A DNA stretch of 64,000 nucleotides from Corynebacterium provencense (GTDB lineage Bacteria > Actinomycetota > Actinomycetes > Mycobacteriales > Mycobacteriaceae), in the NCBI GenBank assembly GCA_900049755.1, contig LT160593.1:625226-689225 (forward strand), read 5' to 3'. Within the stretch, counting starts at the first letter, position 1. Each line of letters starts with the position of its first letter. The notes below the pieces were generated by a model. It saw nothing but the letters and a program-made list of their open reading frames with translations, was not told the DNA's origin and searched no databases. This document shows positions 1 through 7,335 of this stretch, piece by piece. Position numbers and translations under genes: made by a program.

Positions 1-1
1 G

Positions 2-865
2 AACTTCGACACCGACACCGGGTACTTCCCGACAGGGTTCAGCGGGATGCTGGTGGTGACCCTCGGTGTCTTCTACGCATTCTCCGGAACAGAACTCATC
101 GGTGTCGCCGCAGGTGAGGCAAGGAACCCGGAGAAGTCCGTGCCGGCGGCAATCCGTACCGCTGTTGTCAGGCTCACCGTCTTCTTCGTCGGGGCAATCT
201 TCGTCATCGCTGCGCTGGTGCCCTACGAGAACGCGGGCATCGACGAATCGCCGTTCGTCACGGTCTTCGACATCGCCGGAATCCCGGGGATGGGTGACGT
301 GATGAACTTCGTCATCATCGCGGCACTGCTGTCGGCAGGAAACTCCGGGCTCTACTCCTGCACCCGCATGCTCTACTCCATGGCCTCGGAAGGCCAGGCG
401 CCGGAAGCTTTCACCCGGACGACGAAGAGAGGCATTCCGATGCTCGCGCTCTGCGTCTCAATGGTGGGGGGAGTGGCGTCCCTCCTGTCCGGTCAGATCG
501 CGCCGGACAGCCTTTACATGATTCTCGTCTCCGTCGCAGGTTTCGCGGTGGTGGCGGTGTGGATCGCGATTGCGGCGTCCCAGCTGTCCTTCCGTCGCCG
601 GTTCGTCGCCGCCGGTGGGAATGTCCGTGGCCTGCACTACCGGGCCCCGGCATCCCGGCTGCTGGCGTGGGGGTCCGTTGCAGCGCTGGTGGCGTCCCTG
701 GTCGGGGTCGGGTTCGACGCCGACCAACGCGAGGCCCTCACCGTCGGCGTCCCCTTCACGGTGATCTGCCTGGTGTACTACCGGACCCGCCACGGGGCCG
801 GCTGCTTCACCCCGCAGGGGAAGGACGCCGAGCTGGACGCCGCGGTCACGGCGTCCCGAAGCTGA
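2..865 (+). CDS. Amino acid permease (APC/AAT family), C-terminal part
   Basis: This is the last 287 residues of an inner-membrane amino acid:proton symporter; its start lies outside the window. The visible part opens in a periplasmic loop (GYFPTGFSG) and then shows GTELIGVAAGEARNPEKSVP, the conserved AAT-family helix-6 region, followed by about six further hydrophobic segments. The reading frame is open from the first full codon, so this is truncation by the window edge and not a broken gene. D-Ser/D-Ala/Gly (CycA-like), Lys or aromatic permeases are all possible; the substrate cannot be read from this part. Confidence 0.85.
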   Translation, partial: NFDTDTGYFPTGFSGMLVVTLGVFYAFSGTELIGVAAGEARNPEKSVPAAIRTAVVRLTVFFVGAIFVIAALVPYENAGIDESPFVTVFDIAGIPGMGDVMNFVIIAALLSAGNSGLYSCTRMLYSMASEGQAPEAFTRTTKRGIPMLALCVSMVGGVASLLSGQIAPDSLYMILVSVAGFAVVAVWIAIAASQLSFRRRFVAAGGNVRGLHYRAPASRLLAWGSVAALVASLVGVGFDADQREALTVGVPFTVICLVYYRTRHGAGCFTPQGKDAELDAAVTASRS

Positions 866-993
866 ACCGGCCCGGCCCGGTCCCGCCTCACCCGGGTTCG
901 GGCGTACCTGGAGCACCGGCCCCGGACACCGAATGTTTCAGGCAGGTTAACTCTCCGGATGAAGGTTCAGCCGGTCGGCGATACTCTCAGGAA

Positions 994-2640
994 ATGACCG
1001 ATTCACCTGCGACGTACCCGGTCACCCCGGGTACCTACGACGAACTGATGTCACCGGAGGGTGTGCGGTCGGTGTACCGCAAACTTCACCAGGTGTTCCG
1101 GGACATCAGACCCGAAGATCTCGCCTCGAGAGTCTCCTACCTGAGCACCCGGTACCTCGACACGGGAGTGACCTTCGACTTCGCCGGGCAGGAGGAACCG
1201 TTTCCCCTGGACATCGTGCCCCGCCTGATACAGCGGGCCGAGTTCGAGCGCACCGAACGGGGTCTGAAGCAGCGGGTGAGAGCGCTGGAGGCGTTCCTCG
1301 CCGACGTGTACGGCCCGGGACGCGCCTTCGCCGACGGCGTCATCCCCAGGTCGGTTGTCACCACATCCGACAATTTCTGCCGGGCGGTGGCCGGATACAC
1401 CCCGCCCAACGGGGTGAGGATCCACGTCGCCGGGATCGACCTCATCCGGGACGGGGACGGTGAACTGCGGGTCCTCGAGGACAACGCCAGGATCCCCTCG
1501 GGAGTCTCCTACGTGCTGACCAACCGGCAGGCGACGGTGTCCGCGCTCCCTGAGGCCGTGGCACAGTACAACATCGCCAGAGTCGACGACTACCCTGCAC
1601 GGCTACGCTCGGCCCTGGCGAAAGCGGCACCCCCCGGGGTCCCGGACCCGCAGATCGTGGTCCTCACCCCCGGTGTGTACAACTCGGCCTACTTCGAACA
1701 CTCGATGCTTGCCCGGACGATGGGCGTCCCCCTGGTGGAGGGAAGGGACCTGGTCGTCCGTCACGGCGTGGTGTTCCTCAGGACCACCAGGGGACTGGAG
1801 CAGGTCCACGTGATCTACCGCCGCGTCGACGACGACTTCATCGACCCGGTGAACTTCCGGCCGGATTCCCTGCTCGGGGTCGCCGGCCTGCTGTCCGCCC
1901 AGGCCAACGGCACGGTCACCATCGCCAACGCCGTGGGCAACGGTGTCGCCGACGACAAGCTGGTCTACACCTACGTCCCCGACCTCATCCGCTACTACCT
2001 CGACGAGGAGCCGCTGATCCCGAACGTGCACACCTGGAGGCTGGAGGAACCCGAGGCACTGGAGGAGGTACTGGACAGGATCGACGAACTCGTGGTCAAA
2101 CCGGTCGACGGCTCCGGCGGCAAGGGGATCGTCATGGGCCCGAAGTGCACGAAAGCGGAACTCGACGAGACGAGGAAGAGACTCCGCGACGATCCCCGCG
2201 GGTGGATCGCACAACCCCTGATCCAGCTGTCCACCGTGCCGACGATGACCCCGGACAAGGGACTGCAGCCCAGGCACGTGGACCTGCGGCCTTTCGTCGT
2301 CAACGACGGCGAAGACATGTGGGTCGTCCCCGGCGGCCTGACGAGGGTGGCGTTGAAGGAGGGACAGATGATCGTGAACTCCTCCCAGGGGGGAGGGTCC
2401 AAGGACACGTGGGTGATCTCCGCGGGGGTGACCGGGCCGGAGTCGGAGCACGGCCGTGTCATCGCCGCCCCGGACCCGGACGCCGAGACGCTCGACAGGT
2501 TGGAGACCTCCGTCCTCGACATCAGAGACGACGAAGAAGAGGCCCAGCAGCAACAGCAGCAACAGCAGCAGAGGCAGGACGCCCCGGGCACCGACCCGTC
2601 GCAGGCACCACTCACGACACAGGAGGCGGACCAGTGCTGA
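994..2640 (+). CDS. Circularly permuted ATP-grasp protein (DUF404/DUF407 type)
   Basis: A 548-residue predicted peptide ligase of the circularly permuted ATP-grasp family, which is known to travel with alpha-E and transglutaminase-like genes. Recognisable blocks are TPGVYNSAYFEH, the RVDDDFIDP segment, NAVGNGVADDK, VVKPVDGSGGKGIVMGP (nucleotide-binding loop) and the C-terminal HVDLRPFVV and VPGGLTRVAL motifs. The start chosen gives the usual N-terminus; a frame that stays open further upstream overlaps the permease and is unlikely. Odd feature: an acidic stretch followed by nine consecutive Gln codons (2545-2571) near the C-terminus, outside the conserved domain. The last seven bases overlap the next gene, implying translational coupling. 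The substrate is unknown. Confidence 0.9.
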   Translation: MTDSPATYPVTPGTYDELMSPEGVRSVYRKLHQVFRDIRPEDLASRVSYLSTRYLDTGVTFDFAGQEEPFPLDIVPRLIQRAEFERTERGLKQRVRALEAFLADVYGPGRAFADGVIPRSVVTTSDNFCRAVAGYTPPNGVRIHVAGIDLIRDGDGELRVLEDNARIPSGVSYVLTNRQATVSALPEAVAQYNIARVDDYPARLRSALAKAAPPGVPDPQIVVLTPGVYNSAYFEHSMLARTMGVPLVEGRDLVVRHGVVFLRTTRGLEQVHVIYRRVDDDFIDPVNFRPDSLLGVAGLLSAQANGTVTIANAVGNGVADDKLVYTYVPDLIRYYLDEEPLIPNVHTWRLEEPEALEEVLDRIDELVVKPVDGSGGKGIVMGPKCTKAELDETRKRLRDDPRGWIAQPLIQLSTVPTMTPDKGLQPRHVDLRPFVVNDGEDMWVVPGGLTRVALKEGQMIVNSSQGGGSKDTWVISAGVTGPESEHGRVIAAPDPDAETLDRLETSVLDIRDDEEEAQQQQQQQQQRQDAPGTDPSQAPLTTQEADQC

Positions 2641-3545
2641 GCCGCATCGCCGAATCACTGTTCTGGATCGGCCGGTACATCGAAAGAGCCGACGACCAGG
2701 CCAGAGTGTTGACCGTCAACCTGGAACTGAGCACGGAGGCGGACAGTTCCTCGTTCGGGGTGGAGCTCTGCCGTGCCATGGGCGCACCCCTGTCACCCGA
2801 TGCGGGGGCCCGGGACGCCTGGTCACGGCTGGGCACCGACCCGGATTCCCCCCAGTCGATGGTCACCGCCCTGTCCAACTGCCGTGAGAGCGCGAGACGA
2901 GCCCGTGAGATCCTCTCCACCTCCTCGTGGGAGGCGATCAACCGGGCGTACCGCAAGGTGGCGTCCGGACGCCTCCAGCTGATGCGGCCGCCCCTGGCGT
3001 GCCGGGAAGTCCACGACCACTGCTCCATGATCGTCGGTGACCTCGTGGGGACCATGCCACGGGACGAGGCATGGCACTTCCTCATGGCCGGCCGCTACAT
3101 CGAGCGGCTCGACATGACCGCCAGGATCATCTACGCCACAGTTGTCGCACCCTCCCTGCCCGCCCACCGACACCTGCTGCTCCAGGCCTGCGGGGCACAG
3201 CAGTCCTTCGTGATGTCCAGGGGGCAGGAGGACACCCTCACCGCCTCGGTCGACTTTCTCCTGCGGGACCGGTTGTGTCCGAGGTCGATCATCTTCTGTC
3301 TCGACGCCGCCCGCGACTGCCTCAGCGCCCTGGACCCGACAACCCTGCGTTCCGGATTCGAGGACGAGGCCCAGCGACTTCTCGGACAGATGAGTGCAAG
3401 GATCGAGTACATGCAGCCCAATGAGGCCCTCGAACAGCTCGGCGAGCTCACCCAGCTCACCCAGGAGACCGGTGCGTCCGCGACGCAGGCGCTCAGCCAG
3501 CGGTACTTCGAGGGTGCACTGTCGTCCACCTGGCACGAGAAGTAG
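2634..3545 (+). CDS. Alpha-E domain protein (DUF403)
   Basis: A 303-residue mostly helical protein beginning LSRIAESLFWIGRYIERAD, the hallmark of the alpha-E superfamily. It also has a second RYIERLDMTARI copy, so two related helical halves are visible. The GTG start lies inside the end of the ATP-grasp gene (GTGCTGA), so the two are co-translated. Alpha-E proteins have no proven enzymatic activity; they are predicted partners of the ATP-grasp ligase in making or attaching a peptide tag. It ends 13 bases before the transglutaminase-like gene, and all three appear to form one transcript. Confidence 0.9.
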   Translation: MLSRIAESLFWIGRYIERADDQARVLTVNLELSTEADSSSFGVELCRAMGAPLSPDAGARDAWSRLGTDPDSPQSMVTALSNCRESARRAREILSTSSWEAINRAYRKVASGRLQLMRPPLACREVHDHCSMIVGDLVGTMPRDEAWHFLMAGRYIERLDMTARIIYATVVAPSLPAHRHLLLQACGAQQSFVMSRGQEDTLTASVDFLLRDRLCPRSIIFCLDAARDCLSALDPTTLRSGFEDEAQRLLGQMSARIEYMQPNEALEQLGELTQLTQETGASATQALSQRYFEGALSSTWHEK

Positions 3546-3558
3546 GGAGAGCGAGACC

Positions 3559-4410
3559 ATGACAACCACACTGCGTATCGTCCACACCACCGGCTACAAC
3601 TACTCCGACCGGGTGACCGACTCCTTCAACGAGATCCGGATGACCCCCCTCTACACTCCCCAGCAGCTCATCCGGGAGCAGTCGGTGACCATCACCCCGA
3701 AGCCGTGGTCCTACTCCTTCATCGACTACTGGGGGACCCATGTCACCTCCTTCGAGATCCACGAACCCCACGACCAGATGATCGTGGGGGTCACGACCAC
3801 CCTCGACGTCGACGCTGTTCCGGCGACCCGCACCGGGATGACGCTCGGGGGTCTGCGCGACCACGCCGACGCGCTCAACGAGTACCTCTGCCTGTCCCCG
3901 ATGGTCGCGCCGTCGCAGGATCTTCTCCGGCGTGCCCGGGAGATCGCCGACAGCTGCGCCACCGTCGACGAAACCGCCCTGGCCGTCGGCCAGCTCGTCT
4001 TCGACGAGATGACCTATGAGACGGGGGCGAGTGACGTCACCGGCACCGCCGCCCAGGCGTGGGACGCACGCAAGGGAGTGTGCCAGGACTTCTCCCACAT
4101 CATGATCGGCGCCCTGCGTGCCGTGGGTATCCCGGCGAGGTACGTCTCCGGGTACGTCCTGCCGAAGAAGGACGCCGGGATCGGGGAGACCGTCGACGCC
4201 GAGTCGCACGCCTGGGTCCAGTGGTTCAACGGCGGCGACAACAACGGCTGGTACAGCTTCGACCCGACCAATGATCTCGTCCCCGGTGAGCTGCACGTCA
4301 TCGTGGGCACCGCCCGCGAGTACTCGGATGTCCCTCCGCTGAAGGGAATGTTCTCCGGACAGGCGACCTCGGAGCTCTTCGTCACCGTCCGGATGACCCG
4401 CCTGGGCTGA
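3559..4410 (+). CDS. Transglutaminase-like cysteine protease family protein
   Basis: A 283-residue protein with the bacterial transglutaminase N-terminal beta domain (LRIVHTTGYNYSDRV, NEIRMTPLY) and a papain-like core. The catalytic triad is intact: Cys175 in GVCQDFSH, His217 in ESHAW and Asp235 in FDPTN. It is third in the ATP-grasp/alpha-E cassette and is likely a peptidase or amide-bond hydrolase acting on the cassette's product; that role is inferred from context. AGGGAG at 3544-3549 is the ribosome-binding site for the ATG. No signal peptide is seen, so it probably acts in the cytoplasm. Confidence 0.92.
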   Translation: MTTTLRIVHTTGYNYSDRVTDSFNEIRMTPLYTPQQLIREQSVTITPKPWSYSFIDYWGTHVTSFEIHEPHDQMIVGVTTTLDVDAVPATRTGMTLGGLRDHADALNEYLCLSPMVAPSQDLLRRAREIADSCATVDETALAVGQLVFDEMTYETGASDVTGTAAQAWDARKGVCQDFSHIMIGALRAVGIPARYVSGYVLPKKDAGIGETVDAESHAWVQWFNGGDNNGWYSFDPTNDLVPGELHVIVGTAREYSDVPPLKGMFSGQATSELFVTVRMTRLG

Positions 4411-4425
4411 TGCCGGGGAGCTCTG

Positions 4426-5370
4426 TCAGCTCTTCTCCCGGTTCTCTTTCTGGAGGACGCCGCGCATCGCCCGGGCCAGGTCCGCCCGTGCCTCGTGCAG
4501 CCGCTGCAGCGAGCGCTGCTCCTCCTGTCTCCGCCACTCCTCCTTCTTCTCACGCGACTTCCGCCCGTTGCGGACCGCTGTGACGCCGAAACCGATGCCG
4601 ATCAGCACCGGAACCCATACTTTGGTGTAGTCGAGGGCCATGTCCACGATCCACGGAAGGTGCCAGTCGGGCAGACGGATCTCGGGCACGTCGATGTCCG
4701 GCCACGGCACCGACGGCAGACTGATCTCGGGCAAGTTGATGTCCGGCCACGGCACCGACGGCCAGGTGATGTGCCAGTCGGGGAGCAGGGACGCCAGCCA
4801 CCGCCACAGGGGATCGAGAATTCTCGACAGCACGGGCCCGAGAACCAGCACCGCCAGTGCCCACCCGCCTTTTCCGATACCCCCGAGAACCGGGTACAGC
4901 CAGCGTTTCACCGCTGAGCGCTCCATCGCCTGCTGCCGTCTCTCCGCCCGTGAGCCCGAGGGGGCGTCGAACTCGACCACCTCGCCGGCGGACCTGAGGG
5001 TCACCGCCGTGACCCACCGGCGGGTCAGGGAACTGTCGATCTGCAGCATCGGAGGGGCGAACGTCACGCTGTGCCCGTACTGCCCGGGGCCGGGGTGCTG
5101 ACGGGGATCGGCGAGACCTGATGGTGTGAGGTCGATCTTCACGTCGTCGAGGGACCTGCATCTGGCGATGACCACCCCGTCGAACCTGATGAGCAGTCGG
5201 GGAGAGGATGACAGGGGACCGGTGCGGCGGCGTGTGGTATCCCGGGAGCCGGTGCCGGGGAAGTCCGGGTCGACTGCGCCGAGAGCGTCCACGGTCCCGG
5301 TGAACACCTCGATGACACCGAGGTCCGGGTGCCGGAGAATCCAGTGCTCTGCGTGGGTGTCCTGTTCCAT
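4426..5370 (-). CDS. Hypothetical membrane protein with WPDI repeats
   Basis: A 314-residue protein I do not recognise as a named family. The N-terminal ~170 residues are soluble, with a possible beta-rich domain. A hydrophobic segment follows (ALAVLVLGPVLSRIL), then a tract built from Trp-Pro-Asp and Leu-Pro-Glu-Ile units (VPWPDINLPEI, VPWPDIDVPEI) flanked on both sides by LPDWH. A second membrane segment (VWVPVLIGIGFGVTAV) and a charged coiled-coil-like tail rich in Arg, Glu and Gln come last. The start chosen avoids an extension that would run into the tRNA gene. It converges on the transglutaminase-like gene with a 15-base gap. Function unknown. Confidence 0.75.
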   Translation of the reverse strand: MEQDTHAEHWILRHPDLGVIEVFTGTVDALGAVDPDFPGTGSRDTTRRRTGPLSSSPRLLIRFDGVVIARCRSLDDVKIDLTPSGLADPRQHPGPGQYGHSVTFAPPMLQIDSSLTRRWVTAVTLRSAGEVVEFDAPSGSRAERRQQAMERSAVKRWLYPVLGGIGKGGWALAVLVLGPVLSRILDPLWRWLASLLPDWHITWPSVPWPDINLPEISLPSVPWPDIDVPEIRLPDWHLPWIVDMALDYTKVWVPVLIGIGFGVTAVRNGRKSREKKEEWRRQEEQRSLQRLHEARADLARAMRGVLQKENREKS

Positions 5371-5449
5371 GGTGGGCTCCACGGTACCTGGCCGGCATAC
5401 AGGAATCCCGCCCCGGACTGCCCTCGCGGGCCCCGGAGCGGGATGTCTG

Positions 5450-5523
5450 TCGGACTGACAGGATTTGAACCTGCGACCCCCACACCCCCAGTGTGGTGCG
5501 CTGCCAAACTGCGCCACAGTCCG
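5450..5523 (-). tRNA. tRNA-Pro (anticodon GGG)
   Basis: On the minus strand the sequence folds as a complete cloverleaf. It has a 7-bp acceptor stem CGGACTG/CAGTCCG, a D arm with GCGC pairs, and an anticodon stem CCACA/TGTGG around the loop CTGGGGG, which places GGG at positions 34-36. The T arm is GCAGG-TTCAAAT-CCTGT with the invariant TTC. The discriminator base is A. No CCA is encoded, since the next bases are CAG. GGG reads proline codons CCC and CCU. Confidence 0.93.
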
Positions 5524-5622
5524 TCCGTTCATCTCTGAACGGGGAAAAGCTTACAACAGCCGGATTCAGTGCGCTAATCCGCAGGTGAGGGAGGCCAAAC
5601 CACGGGTCCCGGTGTCGGTCGG

Positions 5623-6123
5623 TTACCGGGTGGGGGTCACCGGGGCCTCGGTGACGACCACACCGTCGGCGTCCGCGTAGACGATGTGCCCCGGGACGAA
5701 GTCCACGCCACCGAAGTGGACGACCACGTCACGCTCGCCGGCGCCGTCCTTGGCCGATTTACGGGGGTTGGTCCCCAGCGCCTTGCATCCGAAATCCATG
5801 CCACCGACGGCGGCGGAGTCCCTGATCGCGCCGTTGATGATCACACCTGCCCACCCGTGTTCCACACCGAACTCCGCGATCATGTCACCCATCAGGGCGG
5901 TGTGGACCGAGGCGTCGCCGTCGACGACGAGCACTCCACCGGGATTGTCCTCCTGGAGGATCTTCTTCACGAGACCGTTGTCCTGGAAGCAGCGGACCGT
6001 GGTGACCGGACCGCAGAAGTCGGTGTGTCCGCCGAAGTTGCGGAACTGGGTGTCACAGCTGCGGACGCCGGCACCGATGATGTCTACCAGGTCTGCAGTG
6101 GGGATGAAGGTGATCTCAGTCAT
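5623..6123 (-). CDS. rraA: RraA family protein
   Basis: A 166-residue protein of the RraA fold, which includes regulators of RNase E and 4-hydroxy-4-methyl-2-oxoglutarate/oxaloacetate aldolases. Diagnostic segments are [58 protein letters not shown] and [21 protein letters not shown]. Gly-Asp in LMGDMIAE and Arg-Asp in GAIRDS match the metal and substrate pocket. The start is set by GGAAG seven bases upstream. Its ATG overlaps the stop of the upstream hydrolase gene (ATGACTGA), so the two are translationally coupled. Whether it is an aldolase or an RNase regulator cannot be decided here. Confidence 0.9.
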   Translation of the reverse strand: MTEITFIPTADLVDIIGAGVRSCDTQFRNFGGHTDFCGPVTTVRCFQDNGLVKKILQEDNPGGVLVVDGDASVHTALMGDMIAEFGVEHGWAGVIINGAIRDSAAVGGMDFGCKALGTNPRKSAKDGAGERDVVVHFGGVDFVPGHIVYADADGVVVTEAPVTPTR

Positions 6124-7129
6124 GTCTTCCAACTGTAGTGTGCCCGCCGACACCGACAGACCCGGCCCACCTCGCCACCGTCTCCCCGACCCACTGTGCC
6201 GAACCGCGCCGGGTCAGCAGGTGGTCGGCGTCGGGGATGCTCAGCAGCGACTTCGGCCAGGACGCCGCGGAGAAAATCTCCGTGGCGTCCGTCACCGGCA
6301 CGGTCTGATCGGTCGGCGAGTGCATGACGAGCAGGGGGACGCCACGGCGTCCGACCGCTGCAATGTCCTCCCGGACGTCGGTGGTCACGGAATTCTCCGC
6401 CAGATCGGTGAGGAAACGTCTCCGGAAGGTCAGGTCCCGTCCGGCGAGGTGGACGGTGCGCAGGGTGTCGTCCCCGGTACCCGGCAGAGGAACCTGCCGG
6501 CCAGCCGGGTCAGCCGTTTCTGCCGGTCCGGCCGTCTCTGCCGGCGGTGCCTGCTCACCGGTGAATGCGTCGAGCAGGCTCGCCGCCGCCCGGCCCGGCA
6601 GGAAAGGGGCTCCGACCGTGACGACGGCCTTCAACGAGGGAATGCGGTGGGCCGCCCGCAGTACCGCGGCACCTCCCAGTGAGTGCCCGACCAGCAGGGA
6701 GGGCGAGCTGAGGTGACTGTCCAACCATCCGGACACCGACAGCAGATCGGCCACGTTGGAGCTGAAGGTGGTGTCCTCGAAGGCGACACCACCGTTGGCG
6801 GGTACGGAATCCCCGAGCCCGGGGAAGTCGAACCGCATGCAGGCGATACCCGCCCGTGCCAGTGCCCGGGAGATCCTGAACACACCGGGTGCGCGTCGAC
6901 TGCAGGTGAAACAGTGCGCGACGACTGCCACGGACACCCGGGCGGCCCGCAGTTCCGGCAGGGTCAGTTCCCCGGACCCCGGGGGCAGGTCCAGTGACCC
7001 GCGCAGTGTGGAGGGGGAGCCGTCGGGACGGGGGAGGGTACCCGGAAGCTCGAGGTCCACCGTGGACACCGCCCGGGAGGTCGGGGAGTGAGACGTCCTG
7101 ACACCTGAAATCCTGCCATCTGAGTTCAC
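6116..7129 (-). CDS. Alpha/beta hydrolase
   Basis: A soluble alpha/beta hydrolase of roughly 337 residues. It shows HCFTCSR (oxyanion region), FDFPGLGDS, the nucleophile elbow GHSLGG and a late IPDADHLL with the probable catalytic His; an acid in SPTDQTVPV completes the triad. It resembles the hydrolase half of hydrolase/OsmC fusions, but no OsmC domain follows. A Pro/Ala/Glu-rich insert ([16 protein letters not shown]) sits in the cap region. The start is uncertain: the GTG used here has no clear ribosome-binding site, and two other in-frame GTGs lie about 20 codons inside. It shares a divergent promoter region with secA2. Confidence 0.8.
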   Translation of the reverse strand: MNSDGRISGVRTSHSPTSRAVSTVDLELPGTLPRPDGSPSTLRGSLDLPPGSGELTLPELRAARVSVAVVAHCFTCSRRAPGVFRISRALARAGIACMRFDFPGLGDSVPANGGVAFEDTTFSSNVADLLSVSGWLDSHLSSPSLLVGHSLGGAAVLRAAHRIPSLKAVVTVGAPFLPGRAAASLLDAFTGEQAPPAETAGPAETADPAGRQVPLPGTGDDTLRTVHLAGRDLTFRRRFLTDLAENSVTTDVREDIAAVGRRGVPLLVMHSPTDQTVPVTDATEIFSAASWPKSLLSIPDADHLLTRRGSAQWVGETVARWAGSVGVGGHTTVGRHD

Positions 7130-7182
7130 GGTACCGAGACTACGGTCAGCGCCGCTCCCGGCGTCCGTCCCGGCGTCCTTCG

Positions 7183-7226
7183 GGTGCCTTTCCGGTGCCT
7201 TTCCGGTGCCTTTCCGGTGCCGTCCG
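7183..7226. repeat. 11-bp tandem repeat in the hydrolase/secA2 divergent region
   Basis: Three exact copies of GGTGCCTTTCC are followed by one degenerate copy (GGTGCCGTCCG). They lie between the divergent hydrolase and secA2 genes, upstream of the likely secA2 promoter. Copy number in such repeats can vary between strains. Confidence 0.85.
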
Positions 7227-7335
7227 GGTGCCCGGCCGCGGGCGTCCCCCGCGCCGGGACCGTGTCCGGTGGATCGGCTACGCTGGAACACAAGACTGCA
7301 GGACAAACGGGACCTGGTCCCAGGGAAGGCGTGAC

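Noticed and set aside
559-993. Extension of the ATP-grasp frame back to 559
   Set aside because: It overlaps the permease gene in another frame, has no family similarity and no ribosome-binding site; the conserved protein begins at 994.
5371-5532. Extension of the WPDI-repeat protein through the tRNA-Pro gene
   Set aside because: The extra 54 codons translate the tRNA cloverleaf; the ATG at 5370 is the sensible start.
7195-7335. Longer SecA2 start in the tandem repeats
   Set aside because: The extra residues come from repeats and promoter sequence; AGGGAAGG before 7336 and family length favour the shorter form.
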